Source: Limnoperna fortunei
Lineage: Eukaryota > Mollusca > Bivalvia > Mytilida > Modiolidae
Length of the DNA: 64,000 nt
Direction: 5' to 3'
Assembly: GCA_944474755.1 (NCBI GenBank)
Contig: OX104115.1
Span: 73,260,993 to 73,324,992 of the forward strand
Part shown: positions 24,201-37,532 of the stretch, piece after piece
How the letters are laid out: each line of letters begins with the position of its first letter
Numbering within the stretch: position 1 is the first letter of the stretch
The notes under the pieces: model-generated
The model's input: the letters and a program-made list of their open reading frames with translations, nothing else
Databases searched by the model: none
What the model was told of the DNA's origin: nothing
Position numbers and translations under genes: made by a program

Positions 24201-27200
24201 AGTCATTTATTGTTTAAAAACTTTTTAAACTACATATACATGTATATCCATTTAAAAAATTATTGAACAATGCACTAAAGTAAAGTCCACAAGCTGTTAT
24301 AGTAAACACTGTATTAATATCTAATAATGTCATGTAATACAATAAGCGTTTTCTTTTTATAGAATGCAGCCCGTGTTTTAATTGATATTTATGCTATATT
24401 TAATTCCCATCTGTTGTCTCTGCGTTGCTATCATTGGTATCTAGTTGTGCTTGTGTTTTTTAATTGTATTGGTGATTCTTGTTTTCTTCCCGTTTGTAAG
24501 GTATACCTTGCTGCTTATTTGCGCAATTCCCTCAGACACCGTTCTTAAAAAAGTCTTTTGTAAAGCTTGGAGTAATTTTTATCATTTGGTTTCAAACGAT
24601 ACTTGTACATAAAGACTGGCGATTATAGAACTGATATTTTTATTATTGTACATGTGCTGTCTGCTGTGAAAATGTAAGGACATTTTTGATCCATCATACA
24701 TATATATGATTATATGTATCTGGTTTAGTTGACTTGTGCATTACTGATATTCCCTTCACCACATTTGTCTGTCCAATTTTAATTTTTAAATTTGTTTTTA
24801 ATTAACGTTATGGCTCATTACAAGTTGTAATAACTGAACGTAATTTATGAAGTCTTTAATCATGATACTAAAGTATAAAGCTTTAACTAAAAACATTTTC
24901 TAACATACATTTGGTAATGTTGTGTGGAGTTACTCATTTACAAAAAAATTAGTTTGTGCGTTTAGATAAGAAAACAGCATGGTAAGAAGAAGCTGTATTA
25001 TAATAAATGTGGAGCCTTTGTTTCAATAATCCTTGTTTATGTACGTACGTACCAGCCGTCAACTTTGTGTTGCTGTATGTGGTTTCTGGAGGTTCTTCTG
25101 TTGCAACTATTTTACTTATCATTGCTTGTGTTTGTCTGTTTCTGGTTGTACGGTCATGACGGTATTGTGTGCTGCCTTCAATTGCTATACCATCCATCAA
25201 TATTGTTAGAAAAGTCTTTGAGAAACCTTGGAATAAATACATATGAGTCTCTAGTCAAACAAAAAAAACAGAATTTCACTAAATTAAAACTTGTCAAAAG
25301 ATTGATTTTTAATCATTTTGCGACAAAAATACTTATGCAAAAGGATTATTTAAAATATGTGTATTGCATATCTGCTTACTTCAGTGACAATTATAGAGCG
25401 TCTTAAGTTTCTTTATAATTATATATAAGTTTATATGTATTTTGTTTAATTGATATTCTTTTCAACACATTGTCTGTCCAATTAGAAGTTGATAGTTAAA
25501 GCAAAAATTGAATGATTACGCTACTTTCAGCATTTCAGCAGCTATATCGTGGCGTCCAGTTTATATTGCTGGGGGAAGCCTGAGTACGCGACGAAAAGCC
25601 GTTTCGTCTTAAAAATGGCAAAGGGAATTATTATAATCAATGCAGGCGTTGTTTAAATAGACATGATTTGTTTAATTTAAGTACCAGTTATAGCATCTTT
25701 GCCAACTTTTGTTGTTTCCGGAAATCCTTCTGTTGTCATAATTATACTGGTCATTTCTGTTGTCTGTTCGTTTCGGTTTGCAGCAGCAAGTGTTGTTGGC
25801 CAAGCCGTTGTTGAACCTTGAAATAAAATGTGTTTAGGTGCTTGTTTTATGTAATACTAATACAGAACACCATAGAAATTACAGTTTTTATTTTAATAAG
25901 AACTTTCAAGTATACTGTAATAAAAGATGTGCATGTTCTGTCCGAATGTACATGTACTGACTGAAAACACAAACCTGAAACTATTTTTTAACATAGAAAA
26001 GTCGGGTCCCTTTCATTATTTTGTAGATACTTGTTAACAATGATTGACTATTGGTGCATGTTATTAAATACAACATTATTTCTTAGCACTGACACAATAA
26101 TTTCTATTTGGCTTTGTGTTTTTAGGACAAGTATAGTCAGTGTTCTAGAACAAATTTTTTCGTTTAGACATACAATTTTCATATAAGATTCTACAGCTGT
26201 ATCTGCATAAAGCCACATATCATACGTCTAGGTTTTATTGGGGAAGGAAAACGGAGTACCCGGAGGAAACGCCGACCTGCGGTAGGAAACATGAAATAAA
26301 TTGATGATGCGGTTAAAGTCGACAGTGCATTTATATCTAATAATCTAATAATTTCTACAGAAAAAAAATAGTTAAGTCAGTGTGGTTGTAAGTACTTAAA
26401 AAGTAGCTATTTTAGATCAGCAAAACGGCAAAAGGAATTAATATTATAAATGCAAACTTTGTTGAAATAGACATTATGTTTGTATTTAAGTACTAGATGT
26501 CGCCTTTTCGTCACCTTTTGTTGTTTCTGGTGGTTCCTCTGTTGTTATAATCGTACTTCTCATTTCTGTTGTCTGTTCATTTCTGTTTACATCAGTAAGT
26601 GTTGTTGGCAAAGCCGTTGTTGAACCTTGGAATAAAATATGTTTAAATGCTTGTTTTACGTTATACGAATGTTTACAGTTTTTATTTTATTTTAATTAAA
26701 ACTATCATGTATACTGTAGTAACAAATGTGCATGTTCTGTCCAATATACTGATTAAAGACGCAAATCTGAAACTGTATTTTGGCACAGAAAAGTCGGGTC
26801 TCTTAATTATCTTGTAGACACGTGCATTTATTAACAATAATTGAATTTTGGCCAATGTGATGAAATATAACAATAATTTTTAGCTTTGACAAAATAGTGT
26901 CCATTTGGCTTTGTGTTTTGTTGACAAGTACAGTGTTTTGTGTCGAACCGATTCTAGAATAAATTTTGTCATTTAGGTATACAATATTCATAGAAGGTTC
27001 TACAGCTGAATCTGTAATAAAGCTAAGTAACATACGTCGCTTTAAATCGACTTATAACTGTAATATCCAATAACCTTGGTTAAGCGTTTGAATGTTAAAA
27101 ACTATACAAAATAAAAAGCATTAAATACAGAAAGTCCAACAATAATACCAAGTCCGTCAAGTAATACCTTTACATTTCGAGTAAAAAAATAAAACAGTAG

Positions 27201-30200
27201 ATTTTTTTCCAAAAGTTACCAATTCGTTTCGTAGTGGCTGAAATTATGAGCACTGGACTAGTGATACCGTCAGGACACAGCATATTGTGGACTTGTTGTA
27301 TTGTTCTTCACATTATACATGTACTCAGTATTGTTGCATATTGTTAATATTCTTGGTAAATCATAAAGTACTCTTACTTTAACTAGAAATCAGACACAAT
27401 AATGGTCATATATGCACATCTATATCCGCGCAGAACATCACTACGTATTAAACAGCTTCTTTAATTGTCTAGTTTTTATTGGGAAAGGAAAACAGTGTAC
27501 CCAGAGAAAACACCGACCTGCGGTAGGACAAATGAAAATAATATGATGATGCGGTTAAAGTCGACAGTGTATTTATATCTAATAATCTAATAAAATCTTA
27601 AAAAATAAATTAGTTAAGTCAGTGTGGTTGTAAGTACTTAAAAAAGTAACTATTTTAGATCAGCAAAACGGAAAAAGGAATTAATATAATAAATGCAAAC
27701 TTTGTTGAAATAGACATTATGTTTTTTATTTAAGTACTAGATGTCGCCTTTTCGTCCCCTTTTGTTGTTTCTGGTGGTTCCTCTGTTTTTATAATCGTAC
27801 TGGTCATTTCTGTTGTCTGTTCGTTTCTGTTTGCATCAGTAAGTGTTGTTGGCAAAGTCGTTGTTGAACCTTGGAATAAAATATGTTTAAGGTATCCGGA
27901 CCATGATTGACCACGTGATCATATTTGTTGTCCCGGATGGCCATTGTTTTTCAATGGAGCAGACCTCGGTAATGTTCGGCAAACATCGGAAATACTATTT
28001 GAGTAACAAAATTTTTTTCCTCAAAATTGTGAACATTGACTCAAGTTATAATTATATTTTTACTTTTATCATTAATTAGCAATACATTGATTTAATAAAG
28101 CTGTATTTCTTGGTCGACAAATAAAATTAAATGGTAACTTCAATTGTGGGTCGGATACCTTAAATGTTTGTTGTTTGTTTTACTAATGCAAAACGCAATA
28201 GAAATTACAGTTTTTATTTTTATTAAAACTAGCATGTATACAGTAGTAACAAATGTGCATGTTCTGTCCAATAATACTGATTGAAGAGGCAAATCTGAAA
28301 CTGTATTTGACATAGAAAAGTCGGGTCTCTTCATTATTTTGTAGATACATGCATTTATTAACAATGATTGAATTTTGGCCAATGTGATGAAATATAACAA
28401 TAATTCTTAGCTTTGACACAATAATTTCCATTTGGCCTTATGTTTTGTGGATAAGTACAGTGTTTTGTGTCGAACCAATTCTAGAACAAATTTTGTCATT
28501 TAGGTATACAATTTTCATAGAAGGTTCTACAGCTGAATCTGTAATAAAGCCAAGTAACATATGTCGCTTCAAATTGACTTATAACTGTAATATCAAAGCT
28601 GCAATTATTTGATTAGTAGATTAGTAGATTTTTTCCAAAAGTCACCAATTTGTTTCGTAGTCACTGAAATCATGAGCACTGGACTAGTGATACCGTCAGG
28701 ACAAAGCACATTGTGGACTTGTTGTATTGTTCTTCACATTATACTCAGTATTGTTGCATATTGTTAATATTCTTGGTAAATCATAAAGTAGTTTTACTTC
28801 TGCTAGTAATCAGACACAAATATGATCATATATGTACATATATATATCCGTGCAGAACATCGCTACGCAATTTAAATCTGTGTTTATACAGGTTGTAATC
28901 AATAACAGACAATTGGCAGTTCTCATTAAGAGTTAATATAGCTTACTGTTGCATTATGATGGGCACTTGACTGTGTATAATGAGGTGATAGGTGATATAT
29001 ATTTGACCTAAGTCTTAAGTGTAAGCAAATCATGGGATTTCCCGAACGTAAATAAAGTATCAAATTTATACTTACCCCATGCTATAAGGGTAACACATCT
29101 CATGTCACTTTGTTTTCTACCCAAAATATAATATCGTTAATCTGTTATAATTGTTCAGTATTACTTATTAGTCCATACGTTTCCGTGAGAGTAAAAATTA
29201 TGTGCCTGGTGTTCTGCCCCTTTTATTGATTTGAATTGTGTTAACTTCGTCCTGAAATATTGCTCGCTAGAAGTTTAGCTACTAAAGGTCAATCAATTAA
29301 TTAGATCATTTCTTTATGTTGATACAGGCATTTGTTTATGTCTTGTTTAACTAATGCATAGAGCAGTATGCTTATTGAAAGTCATTATAAGACTGGTGCC
29401 AACCGCTCGTCTATGTTGGCACTTATTTGCAAAGCACAACCCAGATATGTTAGATGTGGTAGCTAAATCTTATGTTTCTTGTAGGAAAGTACCAAACTCA
29501 GCAAACTTATTTGAACAGGATTAAGGGTGTTTAACGTCATTATGGGATTTTTTAGACCCTACTTATTGTTTTCTATATTTCTAAGTCTACTACATTCCCA
29601 GGCTTGGAAAATAATAAAATTTAGTTATGTCGTTTACTAGTACTCTTAAGCTGTAGTAAGCTCATTATGCACGAAATTTTACTAGAAAGCAATTTTTTAC
29701 ATATATAATGGCGTCCAGTTTTTATTGGTGGAGGAAGCCCGAGTACCCGGAGAAAGTCCCGGACCTACGTTAGAAAAAGTATCAATCCTTGTCAATTAAG
29801 ATTTGAGTCAAGTACACCCTGCCACCACAAGACTCCAACAAGCGAATTAAAATCTGCAAGTATTTGATTTTTCACTCAACTTGAGTGATTGGCATTCTTT
29901 TCGGAAAATTCTGTTTGTTCATGTTAACTTAGTATATATCGAACTATTTTATCTTTTACCCATCCTTAGCAACGAAAGTTAATACAAATATACCGCCCTC
30001 CTTGGCGGTGGTAATAACTACATTTGTAAAATGACGTCATTTGAATAATCCTTTGAGACTTTAAAAAAAATATTTCGAACAACCAGTGTGTAAAATTTCA
30101 ATGAAATTTGCTTATTTCTGTTTCAAAGTGATGTTCATAATTTGAGGTAAATTATACTTTTTTACATTTTGCGTTTCTTTTTATTTTATTTTATTTTTAA

Positions 30201-33200
30201 TGGAAAAAGAGAGGGAAAGAAGTATACGATGATCTGTTATTAGATCCTTTAATCTTTTGTGGCATCTAACGATCTTCAATTACGTGGTTTTAATATGGCC
30301 ACTGTTTTTCGCGATAAAACTTTTTATTGTTCGGTTTTTATTTTGTCGATGCATGGATTTTTTCCTTCACATATTTATTATCAAAACACCACAAGAAAAC
30401 AATAATACTAGAAAGTTATATACCCGGACGTATCTGCAACAGTAGCACATAGAATATGATTTCCTTGGTCATGCATTGATGGATTCCATTGAAGTTCCCA
30501 GTAAAAGACGCCATTTCTGCTTATATCTTTCTGTGGACCAGTGATTGTCAATCCAGGAGGACTAATTAAACTGATGTTGGTTAATCTAAATGCATATTAA
30601 TAATGTTGAATGGAGTTCTTTATGCTTGCCGTGCAATAAAATATAAAAACACACAAATTGTTGGATAAACTTTATATGGAAGCAAATGATTTTCTGTTTA
30701 ACAATATTTTATATACTTAAAATTGGATCTCTTCTTACATGTCGCGTGGGGGGTCTATGACATCTCATTACAGGTCATCTCATATGACCCTTTTGTACTG
30801 ACCAATACAAAATTAGTTTTTCCCGTTTTTTATGTTGTAGAATCTTCTAGTACTATTTATCATTTCGGAAAACAAACAAACCATTCACCAAACAGAGATA
30901 GCATCATTAAAAATCGACCAACTTAGCGTCTTAAATGAAATCGTCACAGCAGATGTTATTATATGGATTCTGTTTCAAGTGAAATTGTGGAGCACTTTTC
31001 AAATCAATAATATAAACTGTTGAAGCGTTAGTGGTCTTCCGTCCCAGTCAGAAGGTTTCTTGTTTAGGGGTACCCAGAATTTTAAGTGAATAATATTTAT
31101 ATCAAAAGGTCAAACTTAGAAGACTTGTAATGGGATGTTATTTGGTATCCTACGCCAAATATAAGTAAAACAATAGCCATGAACGATCAAATTTTACTTA
31201 GACTGATTAGACAAAAGTAGGAGATGGAGTTAGGTGAATGTTAAGTCCTTTTAATGAGTAATTGGACAAATTTAGACAAATTTAATATTATGTATGGTAT
31301 CTCAACTGACTTTCCCTAGATATATCAACAACAAAGCTTGTCGTTTGGTGTTTAATGCCACTTTCAGCAATTTTTCAGGTATATAATGGGGTCCAGTTTT
31401 TATTTGGGGAGGAAACCGGAGAAAACCCTTGACATTCGGTAGGAAAACTGGCAACCTTAGTGTTGACAGTCCATGTGATCAATAGTAGAAGAACTACCTT
31501 AACCACTCGGCCACCGATGCCCCGCTTGTCGTTTAAGATTGTAAGAAACACATACTGGTTATTTTGGTTTCAGTCTAGTTTTTTACCAATGTTTCTACGT
31601 GTATTCGGTTTATTGTGTTTTCTGTCAATCGTCTGATCTTCAATCTCCATTTTACACGTATCTAGGATTTAAATTTTTTTTGTTCAATGTCACATCACCA
31701 CAATGTTGCTTCTTGTAGCAATTGAAATATAAAGTCTTAAACATCTTTTCTATGTGAGTGTCAATTTATCACAATTTTTTAAATTTTTTTAATTAGGTCC
31801 GGTAACTATATAACATTTTAATTATCTTTTGCTGTGTTACAGAAATTTATAACAGTTCAACAGTATGCAACAGTTTACAGGCAAATGTAACGTAATTCCA
31901 AAACGACTAATTTAGTGCAAATGACACATACTTTATAAATGAAGGGTCTTTGCAAATAATTTTCTCCAAGCATAATCATAAGTAAGTAAGACGGATTTTC
32001 TCAATTTTCTTTAACATAAATTATTGGTAAAGTTTATTACATTTAAAGCATTTTTCAATCATTTATATACTAGAACCACAATACATTGTCATCTAATATT
32101 GAATCCTTTTAATTTATATTAACAACATTCGTATGTCATTTTATGGGACCATGTGCTCTACACACAGAGCAGTCAAGCGCGTCCTCGGGTAGTGGATATG
32201 GGTGCCTTCTCGTTGGTGGGTTGTCAGCTTTTTGATGCGGGGAACCGCCTGGCCGCAGCCTTGCTCCATACACTATAAAGACGTCTTTTGTAAATTTAAA
32301 AAAAAACAGTAGGCTCACTGTAGCGGTTTCCAAATCCAAATTCTCCGCCCGATCTAATACTCCATTCTTTTCAAGTGGAAGTCAAACTTTTATCGCCGTT
32401 TGTCCATCTCATTATTATTTGGTTTTTTTTTGGTTTGTAAACTTGTTAACACTGTTCCTGAATATAGCTAAAAATATCGCTTGAATGACGTTAAGCAAAC
32501 ATCAAATCAATCAATTAACTGTATGTCATGAAAATAATATATTTAAAATCACTTACAAATCATTTGTATTTAAACTATTTGCTGCAAATAATTTAAGTCT
32601 GAATAATTCTCCAGCTGCTATGCTCATTTTGGTACCTTCTTCGGCTGTAGGAGACACAAATTCAGGTCTGTTGTTACAAGCAGTAGATTTTCCAACCAAG
32701 TGTAGTAAAAACTGTAAACACATATAATTGTTTATCTTAAGAACGACTAATGCATTGAGATGAGTTTTGTACCGATTAGTTACGAAAAAACGACATAAGG
32801 TTCAGCATGTTTACCGTATATGCATTTAAAAAATATCGTGTCCTCAACATTGAACATTATCAAACAATTACATTATATAATTAACAGTAACAACTACTGC
32901 AGAAAGGATACGTTCAGAGCCTGTTTCCGTAGGACTTATTGTAGAAGCTTTTCAGAATATCAGATTTGTGCATACTTTACGTCAATCAAATATTTTATAA
33001 TGAACACAAATGTTCATACTTAGCACATTAAATAGTTTGTTAACGCTTTGTAAGGTGTTTTTAGTTTCAGAAAATGTATTCTAAACTTTGGTCTTTTATC
33101 GAAACTGTTTATTGTGTACAACAGCAGATATTATACGACTTATAAAGGCAATTTGGGAGGGGCCACGGTGGCCTAGTTGTTAAGGTAGTTCGTCTACTAT

Positions 33201-36200
33201 TGATCACGTGGTCTGCCAACACTGAGGATGCAGGTTCGGATCTCACTGCGGGCAGTGTATACTTGACTTAAATCTTAATTTATAAGTATTGCCAATTTTC
33301 CTACCGAATGTTTTCTCCGGGTACTCCGGCTTCCTCCCACAATAAAACCTGGACACCATGATAAAGCTGAAACATTGCTGAAAGTGGCATTAAACGCATT
33401 TAAAACAAACAAGCAATTTGGGTAAAAAAAATGAATTGTTAAAACTGGTCCCTCATATACCTGCTGACTGGTAAAATCCTTTTTTAAAGTGACTTTTACA
33501 TTTCATTTTAATAATTAAAATTAAGTATCTTCACGGCCATTCCATAATGTCAGTTGGAATTTGCCGTCTATGATAGATGTTGTTACATTCTAGGATAGAT
33601 TCAATAGCTTATTAGAATCCGCCGTGACAATATAAATAGATTGTTTTATACCTGTAGAGGGACTGTAGATAATGCGTCATGTGTTGTATACCTCTTGTTG
33701 CCAACTTGGATGACTTTCTTTGGAAAATCTTCAATTGTTAAGGCAACAGCATACCATCCATCTTCTTTATAGTTTACAATTCGCGATGCATTAAATTTCA
33801 ATGTGCATGTCTCCTGTAAAATCAAGTTCGTGTACCCATTTTTATAAATTTTGTTTCCCCGAAAGCGAACATTTTGTAATTTTACGTATCACATAGATAT
33901 ACGTGTCAAACAACCTTAAAATTTTAGTAATCATTAACAGTCAACAAATCCTTAAAAATCTATCAAAGACGATATAAAGAAGGTCATTCAACCGGAACAG
34001 TCTGTTCACTCCTTTCTAGGAGCGTTGTTCGATCCTGAACAAGCTTGCTATTTTTCTGAATGTATTATATATATTGCTGATTTTTATACTTAATTTTTAC
34101 TATGTTTTATTGACAACAAACATAATGACAAGCATTATATAAACTAATTACAACAACTATACCTCATCTAGTTCAGCAGATGGAACAGCCTTGCAAACGC
34201 TATCACATTCTTGCTGCCGGGCCCATCTACATCTTACTGTATCCCCATCTGGGTCATATATGGGAATTTTAAGTTTGTGATAACACCCAAATTGCAATCT
34301 AAAGAAGAAACGAATGATTTAAAAAAAAAATATTACTGATGAGGATGTATCTGTGACAATTGTCGGAAATAAATCAAATTACTATGTTTTGTTGAAAGTT
34401 GTCTTCGCATTGTTATTTAGCACAACGTAAGAAATATATCACGTGAATTTTAAGCAGCGATAATGCTGGAAAGGATATTTGAGTTAATATAGAAAGATTT
34501 ATGCAGTTTTACAAGAAATTGTTAGCAAGCTGACGTTAATATTATTTTTCCTGCTTCCGAAATGTCGAAAATATTTGTCCGTCACTGCCCGTCAGTTAAT
34601 CACACGTAAATGCGTCAATCGGAGCACCCTCGGCTATATTCGCCTCAAGTCGGAACATAAGCCCGGAGTTTAGTGCTATGACAATGGACCAAATATCAAT
34701 AAAACTGTGATGCTGATAGCCAGATTACAAACCAACACAATATCACTGCGAGAAAAAGGATACCCTTTAATTGTTTAAATTTGCGGTTGCTGTTTTCGCA
34801 GAACTGAAATTCAGATGCATAATTGTGTTTTAAAGCTTATTAATAATACGCCAAACATACGTGTAAAGTGGTTTACTAGCTGTAATTGGACTTTCATTTG
34901 TTGAATTGGAATCATTTCTAATACTTAAATCTATTGTTGTTTGAAGAGTCCAACCCAGAGGGCTACCATAATCTAAATGCATCCATAAGGCGCCTCTGTA
35001 TCTAAAAAAATGCGTCATTTATACCAGTCACTTTAGTCCTAAAATAGGCAGCTTAATTGAACTGTTTTGATGGGCGAAATATGTAAAACAAGAATTTTTC
35101 TGATAAAATAATGGGTTAATTCGTACTATCAAATTTGCGGATTCAAATTTCTACCCGTTTAACAAAAGAGCCGACGATTGACAGAAATATTAAAATAAAT
35201 AATAAGTATGTATGATGTACTTTATTAATTCATATAGTAATTGTCTTAATTAAAGTAAATTCATTGATACATGTAATAAACAAAAAATTGGATTTCCGGA
35301 TATGTTTTTCGTATGCATTGCATATGATTGTTTTTTTTTTTTTTTTTTTTTTTCTTTTTTTTTGAGACCGGTCAATATTAATTAGGGGTTTGGGACGGGT
35401 GCATTCAAAATTATTATGTTTAGAAAAGACTATAAAGGTCCCTTATCTCCTTAAAATACAAAAAATTGCTTTCCTACATCGGATTTGTTATAATAAATGG
35501 GGGTCCTAACACGTGAAGAACGGTAACAACTCAGTGCTTACTTTTATCTTTGTTAATGATAACAGTATGTTGGTTTGGCATTACATCGTAAAAAATATAT
35601 ATATTTCTTTATTTTCATTGACGAATTTTTAATGTAAAAAATGTTGTCCTATAAACATTTTACACCAGTCCAACCCCCTCACCGATAAATATTGACCACT
35701 CCCTAAACATGCTGGTAAATCCAAACTAACTTTCAAGGATAGACAAAATTATAGGTATACGCGCAGTGGGTGTGGATAACATACGGCTTGCATAGATACG
35801 ACACGGTCTATTGGATTTTTTTGTCAGATTTTTTTCGACCGGCCCCGTAGTATTTTTTTAGATCAAAAGTACCAAAGGTTAATGTTTAAAGTGACAAATT
35901 GACAGCTAGATCAATACATTTTCCGCTCCATGCAATGACTAGATTATATTTGTGGAACAAAATAGAATTTCCAAACAGCTCTTTCCACTCAATAAACAAA
36001 ATTCAAATGTTCCGTTCGGCAGATTAATATATTCTTCACGCGCTGAGCAGATTATATTTTGGACCAAAAAGGCTTCTTACTTATATGCAACATTATCCTA
36101 CACTTTCATACACCGTTTTAAATTATTATCTACATTACAACTGAATCGATAACATAATACATTTTGTACATTGAAATACAAGTCTTAGCTGTTGCACAGT

Positions 36201-37453
36201 TTACCCTTTTATATTGTCTCTTGCGCTCTGCAAATCCCTTATTTAGTGCAGAATTAAAGTACCAACAATACTAAAATTAGCACAAATAAATTAGCGTAAA
36301 TGCACAAAACTTTTTCTCTGTCTATTTTAACTTTTTAATCATGAAATTAACGATGGGGTGTATTTTCAATGTTTAATAGTGAGTAATTTGCCTTTATTGG
36401 TGGAAAAAGACATTTTAATAATTTCCGGGCTTTAACTTGAAAACCGTTTGAAATATTTACTTCAGATTTTGACATGATGTTTATTATTCTAAAGTGGAGA
36501 TTCAAATCGACTTTTGAGTAGTAGCCAAAAGTGTTTTTGAAGAAACTGACATTTTTCAATTGGAGTTATCTTTCCTTGTAAGCATGTGTCTGGACATAAA
36601 ATATGATATCATTTAATGTCCTAATTATACTGTGAGGCATAAAGTGATACACTCCGTTTGAATGTGTGTCTGTCCGTCCTTGTGACCCAGTTTTTTTCCT
36701 AGAGAAATTGTTTAAATTAATGTTTCAATACATGTACGTGTATCTCTTAGTAACACTGACAAATAAGAATTTGAAATATTATATGCACTGTTTTCAATAA
36801 TCTTTCTTGAAAATAATATTGTTAACTATTGTTAAACTTGTTCTTTACCTTACAGTTATTTCTTTACTTCCTTTAAATGTATGTTGGAAAGTATTTTCTC
36901 CTTGTTCCCACTGTTCTGACGAACTTGCAGCCGTACAATAATAATTAACAGTCCCAACAGGTGCGAGAAATATTTCACAGCCACTTGCACATCTCCACAT
37001 ATCTCCGTCGAATGAATCGTTCACATACATTCCAAGTCTGTTTTCTTTACATCCCGGTCCTCTTCCATATGTCCATCCCATTTTAAATTTAAACTGAACC
37101 TGTACAAATTAAATTACTTTTTGTTCCGTTTTAATCTCAATAAATCTTTTTAATGCTTAACACAAATTCGTTTTGCTGGACGAATGAGCTGCATTTTAGT
37201 TTTATTTCAAATGTTTAAAAATCATCCATATCTCATCTTATGTCCCTTAGCAACCAGTTACCAATCAGTCCGATCAGTCCAATCGTTCAAAATTCGTTAG
37301 ATCGTCCAACAATCTGTCCATCCGTCAATTGACGGATAGTAAACGCTCTGACGGATTGATTTTACTGATTGCTATGTTATCGATCCATTTTATTAATTAA
37401 TTAATAAAATGGATCGATAAAAAATTAATTAATTTATTAATTAATTAATTAAT

Positions 37454-37532
<79 letters not shown>

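Noticed and set aside
33158..33250. A tRNA gene (head of the SINE reads like a Leu/Ser tRNA)
   Set aside because: The cloverleaf is incomplete, and the same body and tail follow in many other copies. It is a SINE head.
18400..33415. SINE direct repeats as a CRISPR array or phage attachment sites
   Set aside because: Copies are dispersed, in both orientations and diverged. The sequence is eukaryotic, with spliced genes.
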